NCBI GenBank assembly: GCA_910585715.1
Contig: CAJUEX010000002.1
Span: forward strand, 60,368 to 124,367
Direction of reading: 5' to 3'
From: an uncultured Lachnospiraceae bacterium
GTDB lineage: Bacteria > Bacillota > Clostridia > Lachnospirales > Lachnospiraceae
Length of the DNA: 64,000 bases
The notes under the pieces were generated by a model. It made no database searches. It worked only from the letters and a program-made list of their open reading frames with translations, and was not told the origin of the DNA. Shown piece after piece: positions 9,404 through 18,074 of the stretch (the stretch's first letter is position 1; every line of letters starts with the position of its first letter). Both the position numbers and the translations under genes were made by a program.

Positions 9404-10360
9404 TTATATATCCATATCAATATACATTCTAATGTGATTAACCACTTCTTCAGGTTTTTCCAAATGCGGAAGATGTTTTGTTTCTTTTATATAGCTGACT
9501 TCAATTGCACTATTATAATTTAAATAATCTGCGGTTATCTCTTCAGATTTATTTTCTTCTTTTCCTTCAATAATATACATGCTGTAATCAATTTCTTTTA
9601 GGGCATGTAAGATATTGATATTTGTGTATCTTCCAATATAACTGGATATGGCATATTTGGAATGGAAGTCTTTTGTATGGGCAGCCTCTGTATAGGCTTC
9701 TATATCTCCTATTTTAATAAGGTCCTTATTATAAAAATATTCATCTGTGAATGCTTTTGTAATAGAAGTCTTGCTTGTGAGTAAATTATATACAAAAGTT
9801 CCGAGAATAGGACATTCAATTAAAAGCTTTAATATTTTGGTTCCGTTGGAAGGTATCTGGTTCAGCTTTGTAATATCTTGTGGATTTATAAAAATCATCT
9901 TATTTATTAAATCAGGATTATTGTGGCATGCCATAATTGCAATTGTGGAAGAGTCACCGGAAGTAATAATATCCGTTTTCTTACCAATAATATTTTTAAT
10001 GAAATCACTGATTAACTGAACATATAAAAAGTTAGTATAGGTAATATTTATTTTATCAGATAAGCCATAACCTAAAAGGTCGATAATGAATACTTGGTTA
10101 GTCTTGGTTAACTCATTGCATATTTTGTTAAATTCATATCCGCTGCTGCCGGGGGTTAAATCATGTATCAGCAGTATAGGAGCTCCTGTTCCGGTTACGG
10201 TATATTTAATTTTACCAAATCTCCATTCATAATATTTATTTTCTTTTCCTTTTAATATTTCTTTAACGGTTGTTAAGGAATATAGAACCCGATTAATGAT
10301 ATATAATGTAATAGTGACCAGAATAGATAATATTCCTGCTTTTTTTAATTTTGATTTCAT
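9404..10360 (-). CDS. Membrane-anchored alpha/beta hydrolase
   Basis: 318 residues. One N-terminal membrane segment (about 9-30) is followed by an alpha/beta-hydrolase fold: oxyanion motif APILLIHDLTPGSSG, VFIIDLLGYGLSDK, a nucleophile-elbow-like TSGDSSTIAI (the usual GxSxG second Gly is replaced), MYIIEGKEE as acid region, and the C-terminal KETKHLPHLEKPEEV with the catalytic His. Substrate unknown. ATG preceded by GGAGG. Single gene convergent with rsmG and divergent from the sensor kinase. Confidence 0.8.
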   Translation of the reverse strand: MKSKLKKAGILSILVTITLYIINRVLYSLTTVKEILKGKENKYYEWRFGKIKYTVTGTGAPILLIHDLTPGSSGYEFNKICNELTKTNQVFIIDLLGYGLSDKINITYTNFLYVQLISDFIKNIIGKKTDIITSGDSSTIAIMACHNNPDLINKMIFINPQDITKLNQIPSNGTKILKLLIECPILGTFVYNLLTSKTSITKAFTDEYFYNKDLIKIGDIEAYTEAAHTKDFHSKYAISSYIGRYTNINILHALKEIDYSMYIIEGKEENKSEEITADYLNYNSAIEVSYIKETKHLPHLEKPEEVVNHIRMYIDMDI

Positions 10361-10592
10361 GAATTCCCTCCATATTTAAATTTTCCCTTTTACATATTAT
10401 AATGCACATTTTCGTATTTTACAAATAAAACTTTAATTGGGAATGATTAATTTTAATGGTTTTATAAGAATGATTTAATAAATCACTAAATTATAATATC
10501 TTGTGATTGACGAAAAATCGTGATAAAATAAAAAACAGAATTGTTGTTCAATAACTTATTTATTTATTTTTTATGGGAAGGCATATGATAAA

Positions 10593-11552
10593 ATGAGTGA
10601 AAAATCAAAAATAAAAAATGTTTATTTGAATTATTTGAAAGAAAAGAGCGAGCTGGAAGAACTCATACTTGAATGCGGGAGAGAATTAGAGCAATTAGAA
10701 GAAAAAATATCACTTGATAAAGATAGTTATAATAAACTTCGCATATTTTCTCCAAGGCAAAATATGAGATTGGAAGAGGATGTTATAAAAGAAAGTAAAG
10801 AAAGGTCTGATGAACTCATTGAAAAAATGAATTCTTACAAAAGAAAACTTTCGGAAGTTGAAAATAATATAAAAGCCATTGAACAGATTAGAGAAAAGGT
10901 AAAAGCCCAGTCAGGTGTAGAAATTCTATCTATGAATGAAAATGACAGAAAAAGGATTGCCAGAGACTTACATGATTCTATTATACAAAATATGGTATAT
11001 TTAATTCACAAAGTGGAATATGCCTCTAAATTTATAGATCAAGACCCGACCAGAGCAAAGTTAGAGCTTAATATTGTTACAAAAAACTTAAAAGATGTAA
11101 TACAGGAAATGAGGGACTTGGTATATGACCTTCATCCAATGAATTTTGATGATTTAGGTTTTGAAACAACCTTAATGGATTTTTTTAGTAATGTGTCTCA
11201 TACCTCTTCTATGGAAGTTTCTTATGAGATTCAAATGAAATATGAACAATACAATCAACTTATATTAATTACTTTGTTCCGTATTATTCAGGAGTGCTGT
11301 AATAATGCTATAAAACATTCAAAAGGAAAAAAACTTTCTGTATTATTAAAGGAAGAAAAGGAATTTTTAATTTTAAAAGTTCAAGATGATGGAACAGGTT
11401 TTTCTGAATCTGATTTAGAAGATAAGGATATGAAGCATTTTGGTTTAAAAATAGTGCAAGAGAGAGTTTCTTTTTTATCAGGAAATTTTTATATAAATTC
11501 GTCAGAAGAAGGAACAGTTATAAAAATAGAAATTCCTATTGAAAGTGATTAA
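10593..11552 (+). CDS. Cytoplasmic sensor histidine kinase, DegS-like
   Basis: 319 residues, no membrane segment. Residues about 12-110 form a Glu/Lys-rich coiled coil. This is followed by a HisKA_3 dimerisation domain with the phospho-acceptor His127 in RKRIARDLHDSIIQNMV and an HATPase domain (FRIIQECCNNAIKHSKGKKL, DDGTGF, FGLKIVQERVSFLSG). The layout matches the soluble kinase DegS. Partner regulator lies 130 bases downstream. Signal unknown; both termini are cytosolic by prediction. Confidence 0.9.
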   Translation: MSEKSKIKNVYLNYLKEKSELEELILECGRELEQLEEKISLDKDSYNKLRIFSPRQNMRLEEDVIKESKERSDELIEKMNSYKRKLSEVENNIKAIEQIREKVKAQSGVEILSMNENDRKRIARDLHDSIIQNMVYLIHKVEYASKFIDQDPTRAKLELNIVTKNLKDVIQEMRDLVYDLHPMNFDDLGFETTLMDFFSNVSHTSSMEVSYEIQMKYEQYNQLILITLFRIIQECCNNAIKHSKGKKLSVLLKEEKEFLILKVQDDGTGFSESDLEDKDMKHFGLKIVQERVSFLSGNFYINSSEEGTVIKIEIPIESD

Positions 11553-11682
11553 AGTTAAAAAAAAATATACAAAGTATTTTTTATTTTTGGGAGCAATGAG
11601 TTAAGTGCTGCATTTGTATTGGTGTTAAGTAAAAGATTTTAGATATTTAACTTTTACAGATATGAATTTAGGAGGTACATAT

Positions 11683-12324
11683 ATGTGTGTAAAAGTAATG
11701 ATTGCCGATGACCACAAAATGATAAGGGAAGGTTTAAGACAACTTATAGAGATGGAAGGTGATATAAAGGTAATTGAGGAAGCAGAAAATGGTTTGGAAT
11801 GTATAGAAAAATTAGAAGAGAATAAACCGGATTTATTGCTTCTGGATATTAATATGCCAAAGATGAATGGTATACAGACCTTAGAGAAAATTAAAGAAGA
11901 AAATCTGAATATAAAAGTTTTGATGCTGACTGTACATAGCGAGGCAGAATATTTAGTAAAGGCAGTAGATATTGGTGTGGATGGATATATATTAAAGGAT
12001 GCTGATTCTGCCGAACTTAGAAAAGCAATTTTTTCTGTATTGGAAGGAAATAATTATATTCAATCAAGTCTTATACCTTTACTTAATTCTAAAATGATTG
12101 CCAGAGATATTGATAGTGAGAAAATTAAATTGCTTACAAAAAGGGAATTAGAAATACTTATTAAAATATCCAGCGGTATGTCTAATAAAGAAATCGGGGA
12201 CATGCTTCAGATAAGTGAGCGTACAGTGAAAAATCATATTTCCAGTATTTTTAAAAAGATTGAAGTATCTGATAGAACCCAGGCAGCTGTTTTTGCTATT
12301 CGTAATAATTTGATTCGTATTTAA
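11683..12324 (+). CDS. LuxR/NarL-type response regulator, DegU-like
   Basis: About 213 residues from the ATG at 11683, which follows TAGGAGGT; an in-frame upstream ATG at 11662 is less likely. Receiver domain: MIADDHKMIREGL acidic pocket, phospho-acceptor Asp in LLLLDINMPKMNG, switch Thr in MLTVHSE and Lys in YILKDAD. C-terminal LuxR HTH: LTKRELEILIKISSGMSNKEIGDMLQISERTVKNHISSIFKK. Cognate regulator of the upstream kinase. Targets cannot be read here. Confidence 0.93.
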   Translation: MCVKVMIADDHKMIREGLRQLIEMEGDIKVIEEAENGLECIEKLEENKPDLLLLDINMPKMNGIQTLEKIKEENLNIKVLMLTVHSEAEYLVKAVDIGVDGYILKDADSAELRKAIFSVLEGNNYIQSSLIPLLNSKMIARDIDSEKIKLLTKRELEILIKISSGMSNKEIGDMLQISERTVKNHISSIFKKIEVSDRTQAAVFAIRNNLIRI

Positions 12325-12686
12325 GAAGAATATGAAAAGTGCTATACGAGGTATAAATGATGAAGAATTTATATAAAAATGTTTTTTCTTTTTATTAATT
12401 TTAAATATAATTTCCTGGATACTATTTGTTTTATCAGATACAATAGCAGAGCTCATATTTCATTCAAATATGTTTCTGGATGGAGAATTAATATCAATTC
12501 CTTGTGTCTGTCCTTGCTGAGTGTATCGACAATTTGATATTGAAGTAAAGATGATAAAAATTTGAAACAAATTTAAGGCTTATGCAGATAGGTGCGCAAA
12601 AAGTAAAAAATGATAGAATATATATACAAAATATACTCTATGAATTAAAAATACAGACAATCACAAAGATTTTTTGATAATTAAAT
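12325..12686. other. Gene-free AT-rich spacer
   Basis: About 360 bases after the response regulator gene. I see no convincing gene, RNA or repeat until the first parS site. Confidence 0.5.
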
Positions 12687-12750
12687 TGTTTCACGTGAAA
12701 CATTCTTATTATTAAATTTAAAAAACACAAGATAATGTTTCACGTGAAAC
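12687..12750. promoter_or_regulatory. parS: Two parS centromere sites
   Basis: Two perfect copies of the 16-bp palindrome TGTTTCACGTGAAACA at 12687-12702 and 12735-12750, the ParB/Spo0J binding site. Two half-sites (CGTGAAACA) follow at 12780-12788 and 12812-12820, perhaps decayed parS copies. They lie about 490 bp upstream of parA and near oriC, as expected for chromosome partitioning. Confidence 0.97.
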
Positions 12751-12916
12751 ATATAATCCCTAGATATAGTAATTGCAATCGTGAAACATTATAAATCTTC
12801 CAAAAATCCCCCGTGAAACATTAAAAATAATATAAAAACCATGTTCTGTTAATTCTCTATCTGATACCTGTAAGGAAAACTGTTATCCAAACTGTTAACT
12901 TTACAAAATACAATTT

Positions 12917-13141
12917 GTAACAGTTCAGCCCTCAGTCTTCCCACACAGGAATCAGAACAGGCTGCAGGCAGAAAATGTTTCTACGTCGCCACGCTCTCGC
13001 TCTGATAAAAACGCAGCAGTGCTAAGCTCGAAAGAACCTCGCTAAGCGCTGGCGTTTTTTATAAGGGCTCCTTTAGAAATCATGTTCTGCCTGCAGCCTG
13101 TTCTGATTCCTTTGTGGGAAGACTGAGGGCTGAACTGTTAC
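12917..13141 (+). mobile_element. Hairpin mobile element copy D1 with 8-bp target duplication
   Basis: 225-bp element whose 57-bp arms (12917-12973 and 13085-13141) are inverted repeats with one mismatch and end GTAAC...GTTAC. TACAATTT flanks it exactly on both sides (12909-12916 and 13142-13149), a target-site duplication. The core (about 12974-13084) is nearly the same as that at 22529-22630. It folds around AAAAACGC/GCGTTTTT and an inner hairpin. No ORF and no transposase. GTAA ends and 8-bp duplication fit IS66-family mobilisation (inference). It sits between parS and parA. Confidence 0.88.
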
Positions 13142-13238
13142 TACAATTTTTTCAAATATTTCAAAAACCATAGCGAAACCCTTCTTTTAGTGTTATAATC
13201 AATAAGGACATGTATGAAAGAGTAGGAAGGAAAATGAA

Positions 13239-14006
13239 ATGGGAAGAATTATTGCAATAGCAAATCAAAAAGGCGGAGTAGGGAAGACCACTACAGCCAT
13301 TAACTTATCAGCTTGTTTAGCGGAAAAAGAAAAATCAGTATTAGTGATTGATACAGACCCTCAGGGTAATACCACCAGTGGTTTCGGTATTGATAAAAAC
13401 TTTTTAGAGGATACCATATATGAATTGATTTTAGGAGAATGCTCCATACAGGACTGTATCATTAAAAATGCCATTCCGGGCGTATCTGTTGTTCCCTCAA
13501 ATGTGAATCTGGCAGCGGCGGAAATTGAATTGATTGGCGTAGACAAAAAAGAATTTATTTTAAAAAACGAAGTGGATTTCATAAAAGACAATTATGACTA
13601 TATCATTATTGATTGTCCCCCATCCCTTAGTATGCTGACAATCAATGCCATGACAACTGCAAATTCCGTATTGGTTCCTATTCAATGTGAGTATTATGCT
13701 TTGGAAGGGTTGAGCCAATTGATACATACGGTGAATTTGATTAAAGAAAGATTGAATCCTGACTTGGAAATGGAAGGCGTGGTATTTACCATGTTTGATT
13801 CCCGAACGAATCTGTCCAATCAGGTTGTTGATAATGTAAAGAGCAATTTAAAGCAAAGTGTATGTGAAACAGTGATTCCAAGAAATATACGTTTGGCGGA
13901 AGCTCCTAGTCATGGAATGCCAATTACCATGTATGAACCAAAATCTGCAGGAGCAGAAAGCTACAGGCAGTTAGCAGATGAAATTATAAATAGAAAGGGT
14001 GTATAA
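13239..14006 (+). CDS. parA: Chromosome partitioning ATPase ParA/Soj
   Basis: 255 residues. Deviant Walker A KGGVGKTTTAINLS starts at residue 11, with IDTDPQGNTTSGFG, IIIDCPPSLSMLT and a C-terminal IPRNIRLAEAPSHGMPI, all Soj-like. It lacks the N-terminal HTH of plasmid ParA. A TATAAT with upstream TG (13194-13199) lies 40 bases before the start. parB follows after 3 bases, so the two are co-translated. Acts with parS upstream. Confidence 0.97.
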   Translation: MGRIIAIANQKGGVGKTTTAINLSACLAEKEKSVLVIDTDPQGNTTSGFGIDKNFLEDTIYELILGECSIQDCIIKNAIPGVSVVPSNVNLAAAEIELIGVDKKEFILKNEVDFIKDNYDYIIIDCPPSLSMLTINAMTTANSVLVPIQCEYYALEGLSQLIHTVNLIKERLNPDLEMEGVVFTMFDSRTNLSNQVVDNVKSNLKQSVCETVIPRNIRLAEAPSHGMPITMYEPKSAGAESYRQLADEIINRKGV

Positions 14007-14009
14007 AAT

Positions 14010-14900
14010 ATGGCGGCAAAAGCGGCAAGGGGTTTAGGAAAAGGACTTGATTCTTTAATTCCTGCTTCGACGGGAGTCAGCAAAAATGAATCAAATGGAA
14101 AAGAAAAAACATCAGAAAAAGGGCAGGAGACTTTAGTAAAGATAACAATGGTAGAACCAAACAGAGACCAGCCCCGTAAAAATTTTGATGAGGATGCTTT
14201 ATTGGAGCTTTCAGAATCCATTAAACAGTTTGGATTATTGCAGCCTATTTTAGTTCAGGATAAAAAGGATCATTATGAAATTATTGCCGGAGAGAGAAGA
14301 TGGAGGGCTTCAAAGTTAGCCGGTTTAAAGGAAGTACCGGTTATTATTAAAAATTTAACGGATCAGGAAATCGTAGAAATTTCACTGATTGAAAATATTC
14401 AAAGAGAAGATTTGAATCCTATTGAAGAAGCGCTGGCATATAAAAGGCTTTTAAATGAATTTCATCTGAAACAGGATGAGGTGGCAGAAAGAGTTTCTAA
14501 AAGCAGGACCGCTGTTACAAATTCCATGAGACTTTTAAAGTTATCCGAAGAAGTGCAGCAGATGGTTATTGATGAAATGATTACTACCGGACATGCCAGG
14601 GCATTGCTTGCAATTGAAGATTTGGAAAAGCAGTATATGTATGCCCAGAAGATTTTTGATGAGAAGCTTAGTGTAAGAGAAACAGAAAAGCTTATGAAAA
14701 ATCTGGACAAGCCGGTAAAACAAAAAAAGGAAAAAGGAAAGAACCTGGATTTTATTTACCAGGATATAGAAGAGCAGTTAAAGACAACGCTTGGTACAAA
14801 GGTATCTGTTTCTTCAAAGGAGAATGGAAGCGGTAAGATTGAAATTGAATTTTACTCCAGTGAAGAGTTAGAACGGATTATGGATATCTTGAAAAATTAA
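14010..14900 (+). CDS. parB: Chromosome partitioning protein ParB/Spo0J
   Basis: 296 residues. N-terminal ParA-interacting segment ARGLGKGLDSLIP, then the ParB/Srx CTPase domain (NRDQPRKNFDEDALLELSESIKQFGLLQPI, IIAGERRWRASKLAGL, ENIQREDLNPIEEA), a KorB-type HTH (KQDEVAERVSKSRTAVTNSMRLLKL) and the C-terminal dimerisation domain. Binds parS and spreads as a CTP-dependent clamp. Full length. Confidence 0.97.
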   Translation: MAAKAARGLGKGLDSLIPASTGVSKNESNGKEKTSEKGQETLVKITMVEPNRDQPRKNFDEDALLELSESIKQFGLLQPILVQDKKDHYEIIAGERRWRASKLAGLKEVPVIIKNLTDQEIVEISLIENIQREDLNPIEEALAYKRLLNEFHLKQDEVAERVSKSRTAVTNSMRLLKLSEEVQQMVIDEMITTGHARALLAIEDLEKQYMYAQKIFDEKLSVRETEKLMKNLDKPVKQKKEKGKNLDFIYQDIEEQLKTTLGTKVSVSSKENGSGKIEIEFYSSEELERIMDILKN

Positions 14901-14959
14901 AAAAATACAGTATTAAGATATTTAACTTTTATTACGAAAAATTATACAGGAGGAAAAAT

Positions 14960-15496
14960 ATGTCTAGTAAAATATTTGACAGCATAGGCTTGGGTAATTT
15001 GGATCTTGCATACTTATTTATCGGAATGCTAGTACTCATCCTTATATTATTCATATTAGTTATTATACAAATATCCAAAAGCAGCAAATTGAGAAAGTCT
15101 TATAATAAATTTATGCAGGGAAAAGATGCGGAAAGTCTGGAAAATGAAATAAGCAGCCTGTTTGAAGATATCACTTATTTAAAGGAAACAGTACAAACTA
15201 ACAGCAAGGAAATCCGTACTTTATATAAAAAACATGAGCTGGCATATCAAAAAATAGGTATTGTAAAGTATGATGCCTTTAAGCAGATGGGAGGGCAATT
15301 AAGCTTCAGTCTTGCTCTGTTAAATGAAAAGAACAATGGTTTTATTATCAATTCAGTTCATAGCAGTGACGGCTGTTATTCATATACAAAGGAAATAACA
15401 GCAGGGGAATGTGCAATTTCTTTAGGAGAAGAAGAAAAAGAAGCATTGGAAATTGCTATTTATGGAAAGTCTGTTTCTAAAAAGAAAGAAAAATAA
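14960..15496 (+). CDS. DUF4446 family membrane-anchored protein
   Basis: 178 residues. One N-terminal membrane segment (about 17-40), a short coiled region (about 50-90), then a small C-terminal domain with YDAFKQMGGQLSFSLALLNEKNNGFIINSVHS, the hallmark of DUF4446, usually found next to parB in Clostridia. Function unknown. AGGAGG before ATG. Good family match by eye. Confidence 0.85.
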   Translation: MSSKIFDSIGLGNLDLAYLFIGMLVLILILFILVIIQISKSSKLRKSYNKFMQGKDAESLENEISSLFEDITYLKETVQTNSKEIRTLYKKHELAYQKIGIVKYDAFKQMGGQLSFSLALLNEKNNGFIINSVHSSDGCYSYTKEITAGECAISLGEEEKEALEIAIYGKSVSKKKEK

Positions 15497-15512
15497 CATT
15501 GAGGAAAAATAC

Positions 15513-16574
15513 ATGGCAAAACTCGTAAATGTTGATAAATTAAAGGGTGGAGAAATTTTAGCAGTTGATGTAATGACGGATGATTTTAAAATATTACTTG
15601 CTGCCAATACTCCAATAAAAAAAGAATATATTGAAAAATTAAAGGAACTGGGTATTTCCCGGGTTAAGATTCAAACAGAAGAATCCGAAGAAGAACGTTC
15701 TGCCATATTAAAAGAAGAAGTAAAAGAAGTATGTTTAAATAGAGTAAGGGATGTTTTAGGACGTCATACCTATAATAATAATAGCGAGTTAATGGAAATT
15801 AATTCAACAGCAAATGATGTAATTCAAAATATACTAAGTGATGAGCAGGCTGTAGAAGCAGTTTATGAAGTAAAAGAAAGAACTCCTGATATTTATGAGC
15901 ATTCCCTTACTGTATGTTCCATGGCTATCCTGACAGGAATAAAATTAAGACTTTCTGAGGATATCATTCATGATATAGGAATTGCAAGCCTCCTTCATGA
16001 TTTAGGGCTTAGGTATATTACCATTAAATATTTTAATACGGATATTTCCACTTTAAATGAAAATGAACAGGAAGAATACAGGAAGCATACTGTTTACGGA
16101 TATACTGCTGTGATTCATGAACAGTGGATATCGGAAAGGGCAAAGAGGATACTTTTATTTCATCATGAAAAAAAGGGAGGAATGGGATATCCTCTTCGCG
16201 CCACAGATATTCCGGTGGAATGTCAGGTTTTAGGAATCTGTGAAACCTTTGATGAATTAATTTGCGGCATTGGATGTATTCCTTTAAAGGTGCCTGAAGC
16301 CATTGAATTTATAAAGTCCATGAAAGGGCAGTTATTTGATGAGGAAGTAACGGAAGCGTTTTTCCAGTTCATAGCTGCTTATCCGATAGATGCCATAGTG
16401 AAATTAAGTGATAATACAATAGGAATTGTCATCAGTCAGAATAAAGGATTTCCGGAAAGGCCGGTTCTTAGGTTAATTAAAGATAAAAATGGAAATACTT
16501 GTAAAACGGAAATGATTGTAGATTTGATAAAAGTTCACAATGTGGTTATTGAATCTACAATGGATGATTTGTGA
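15513..16574 (+). CDS. HD-GYP-like phosphohydrolase domain protein
   Basis: 353 residues from the ATG at 15513, which follows GAGG; an upstream in-frame ATG at 15453 lies inside the DUF4446 gene. An N-terminal DUF3391-like region (1-100) precedes an HD domain: EHSLTVCSMAILTG, LLHDLGLRYI, HTVYGYTAV, FHHEKKGGMGYP. Usual HD-GYP cyclic-di-GMP phosphodiesterases read HDIGK and HHExxDGxGYP; here HDLG lacks the Lys and the Asp before GxGYP is Gly. Activity may be altered. Confidence 0.8.
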   Translation: MAKLVNVDKLKGGEILAVDVMTDDFKILLAANTPIKKEYIEKLKELGISRVKIQTEESEEERSAILKEEVKEVCLNRVRDVLGRHTYNNNSELMEINSTANDVIQNILSDEQAVEAVYEVKERTPDIYEHSLTVCSMAILTGIKLRLSEDIIHDIGIASLLHDLGLRYITIKYFNTDISTLNENEQEEYRKHTVYGYTAVIHEQWISERAKRILLFHHEKKGGMGYPLRATDIPVECQVLGICETFDELICGIGCIPLKVPEAIEFIKSMKGQLFDEEVTEAFFQFIAAYPIDAIVKLSDNTIGIVISQNKGFPERPVLRLIKDKNGNTCKTEMIVDLIKVHNVVIESTMDDL

Positions 16575-16657
16575 CAGGAAATGAAAAAAAGAAATAATAA
16601 TGATAGAAATAAAATTGCTATAAATTAATATGATATAAATTAAAAAAGGAGTTTATT

Positions 16658-17944
16658 ATGTTAGATATTAAGTTTTTAAGAGAAAATCCGGATGTTGTAA
16701 AGAAAAATATTCAAAATAAATTTCAGGAAGAAAAGCTTCCTCTAGTGGATGAAGTCATTAAGCTGGATGTGGAAAAAAGAGATGCCCAAAAGGAAGCAGA
16801 TGAGCTTCGTGCAAACCGTAATAAAATTTCGAAAGAAATCGGCGCCCTTATGGCACAGGGAAAAAAGGAAGAGGCAGAGGAAACAAAGAAAAAGGTAGCA
16901 GAATTTGCTTCCCGTCTGGCAGAATTGGAAGAAAAAGAAAAAGAGCTGGATGAAAAAATATTAAAGATTATGATGACTATTCCGAATATTATCGACCCTT
17001 CCGTTCCAATCGGAAAGGATGATACAGAAAATGTGGAGGTTACCAGATATGGGGAGCCGGTTGTGCCGGATTTTGAAATACCCTATCATTCCGAAATCAT
17101 GGAAAGCTTTGATGGAATTGATTTGGACAGTGCAAGGAAGGTGGCAGGCAACGGTTTCTATTATTTAATGGGAGATATCGCAAGGCTTCATTCCGCAGTG
17201 ATTTCTTATGCAAGGGATTTTATGATTGACAGAGGCTTTACCTATTGTGTTCCTCCTTTTATGATTCGCAGCAATGTGGTTACAGGGGTTATGAGCTTTG
17301 CGGAAATGGATGCCATGATGTATAAAATAGAAGGGGAGGACCTTTACCTGATTGGAACAAGCGAGCATTCCATGATTGGTAAATTTATAGATACGATTAT
17401 TCCGGAGGAAACCCTGCCTAAAACTCTTACAAGCTATTCCCCCTGCTTTAGAAAAGAAAAAGGAGCCCATGGCTTGGAGGAAAGAGGAGTATATCGAATC
17501 CACCAGTTTGAAAAACAGGAAATGATTGTTGTATGCAAACCGGAGGAAAGTCCTATGTGGTTTGATAAATTATGGCAGAATACTGTGGATTTATTCCGCT
17601 CCATGGATATTCCTGTCCGCACTTTGGAATGCTGCTCAGGAGATTTGGCTGATTTAAAGGTAAAATCCTTTGATGTGGAGGCATGGTCTCCAAGACAGAA
17701 GAAATATTTTGAAGTAGGAAGCTGTTCTAATTTAGGGGATGCCCAGGCAAGAAGATTAAAAATCCGTGTAAACGGAGAAAATGGAAAATATTTTGCACAT
17801 ACATTAAATAATACAGTAGTTGCTCCTCCCAGAATGCTGATTGCATTTTTGGAAAATAATTTAAGGGCAGACGGTTCCGTTGCCATACCGGAGGCTCTCA
17901 GGCCTTATATGGGCGGAAAATCCGAAATTCTTCCAAAAAAATAG
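16658..17944 (+). CDS. serS: Seryl-tRNA synthetase
   Basis: Class II synthetase charging tRNA-Ser. 428 residues. The N-terminal coiled-coil arm (about 30-100, Lys/Glu rich) is followed by the catalytic domain with motif 2 SPCFRKEKGAHGLEERGVYRIHQFEKQE and motif 3 NNTVVAPPRMLIAFLENN. AAAGGAG before ATG. The 83-base upstream gap is too short for a T-box leader. Confidence 0.97.
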   Translation: MLDIKFLRENPDVVKKNIQNKFQEEKLPLVDEVIKLDVEKRDAQKEADELRANRNKISKEIGALMAQGKKEEAEETKKKVAEFASRLAELEEKEKELDEKILKIMMTIPNIIDPSVPIGKDDTENVEVTRYGEPVVPDFEIPYHSEIMESFDGIDLDSARKVAGNGFYYLMGDIARLHSAVISYARDFMIDRGFTYCVPPFMIRSNVVTGVMSFAEMDAMMYKIEGEDLYLIGTSEHSMIGKFIDTIIPEETLPKTLTSYSPCFRKEKGAHGLEERGVYRIHQFEKQEMIVVCKPEESPMWFDKLWQNTVDLFRSMDIPVRTLECCSGDLADLKVKSFDVEAWSPRQKKYFEVGSCSNLGDAQARRLKIRVNGENGKYFAHTLNNTVVAPPRMLIAFLENNLRADGSVAIPEALRPYMGGKSEILPKK

Positions 17945-17959
17945 AATATGTGATATATA

Positions 17960-17987
17960 CCAGAGGTTAGCATTTACTAACTTCTGG
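17960..17987. terminator. Hairpin after serS
   Basis: CCAGAGGTTAG / CTAACTTCTGG with a 6-base loop, 11-bp stem containing one G.T pair. No good T-tract follows, so termination strength is uncertain. Confidence 0.4.
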
Positions 17988-18008
17988 AAAAACATCTAAA
18001 AGTTTCTA

Positions 18009-18036
18009 TTGAATTTCTTCTATATTAAAGTATAAT
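18009..18036 (+). promoter_or_regulatory. Promoter of DUF3881 gene
   Basis: TTGAAT (18009-18014), 16-base spacer, perfect TATAAT (18031-18036), about 40 bases before the start codon. Confidence 0.7.
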
Positions 18037-18074
18037 GTATATAAGAAAGTTATTTTGTATAGGAGGTGATTTCT

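Noticed and set aside
12917-13141. Simple transcription terminator
   Set aside because: Too long, flanked by an exact 8-bp duplication and homologous to three other loci in both orientations.
16575-16657. T-box leader for serS
   Set aside because: Only 83 bases between genes and no T-box sequence.
17434-17886. 150-codon open frame antisense to serS
   Set aside because: Lies wholly within a strongly conserved gene, and the composition is that of a reversed coding strand.
18066-18074. GTG start of the DUF3881 gene
   Set aside because: It overlaps the AGGAGG ribosome site; the TTG at 18075 has correct spacing.
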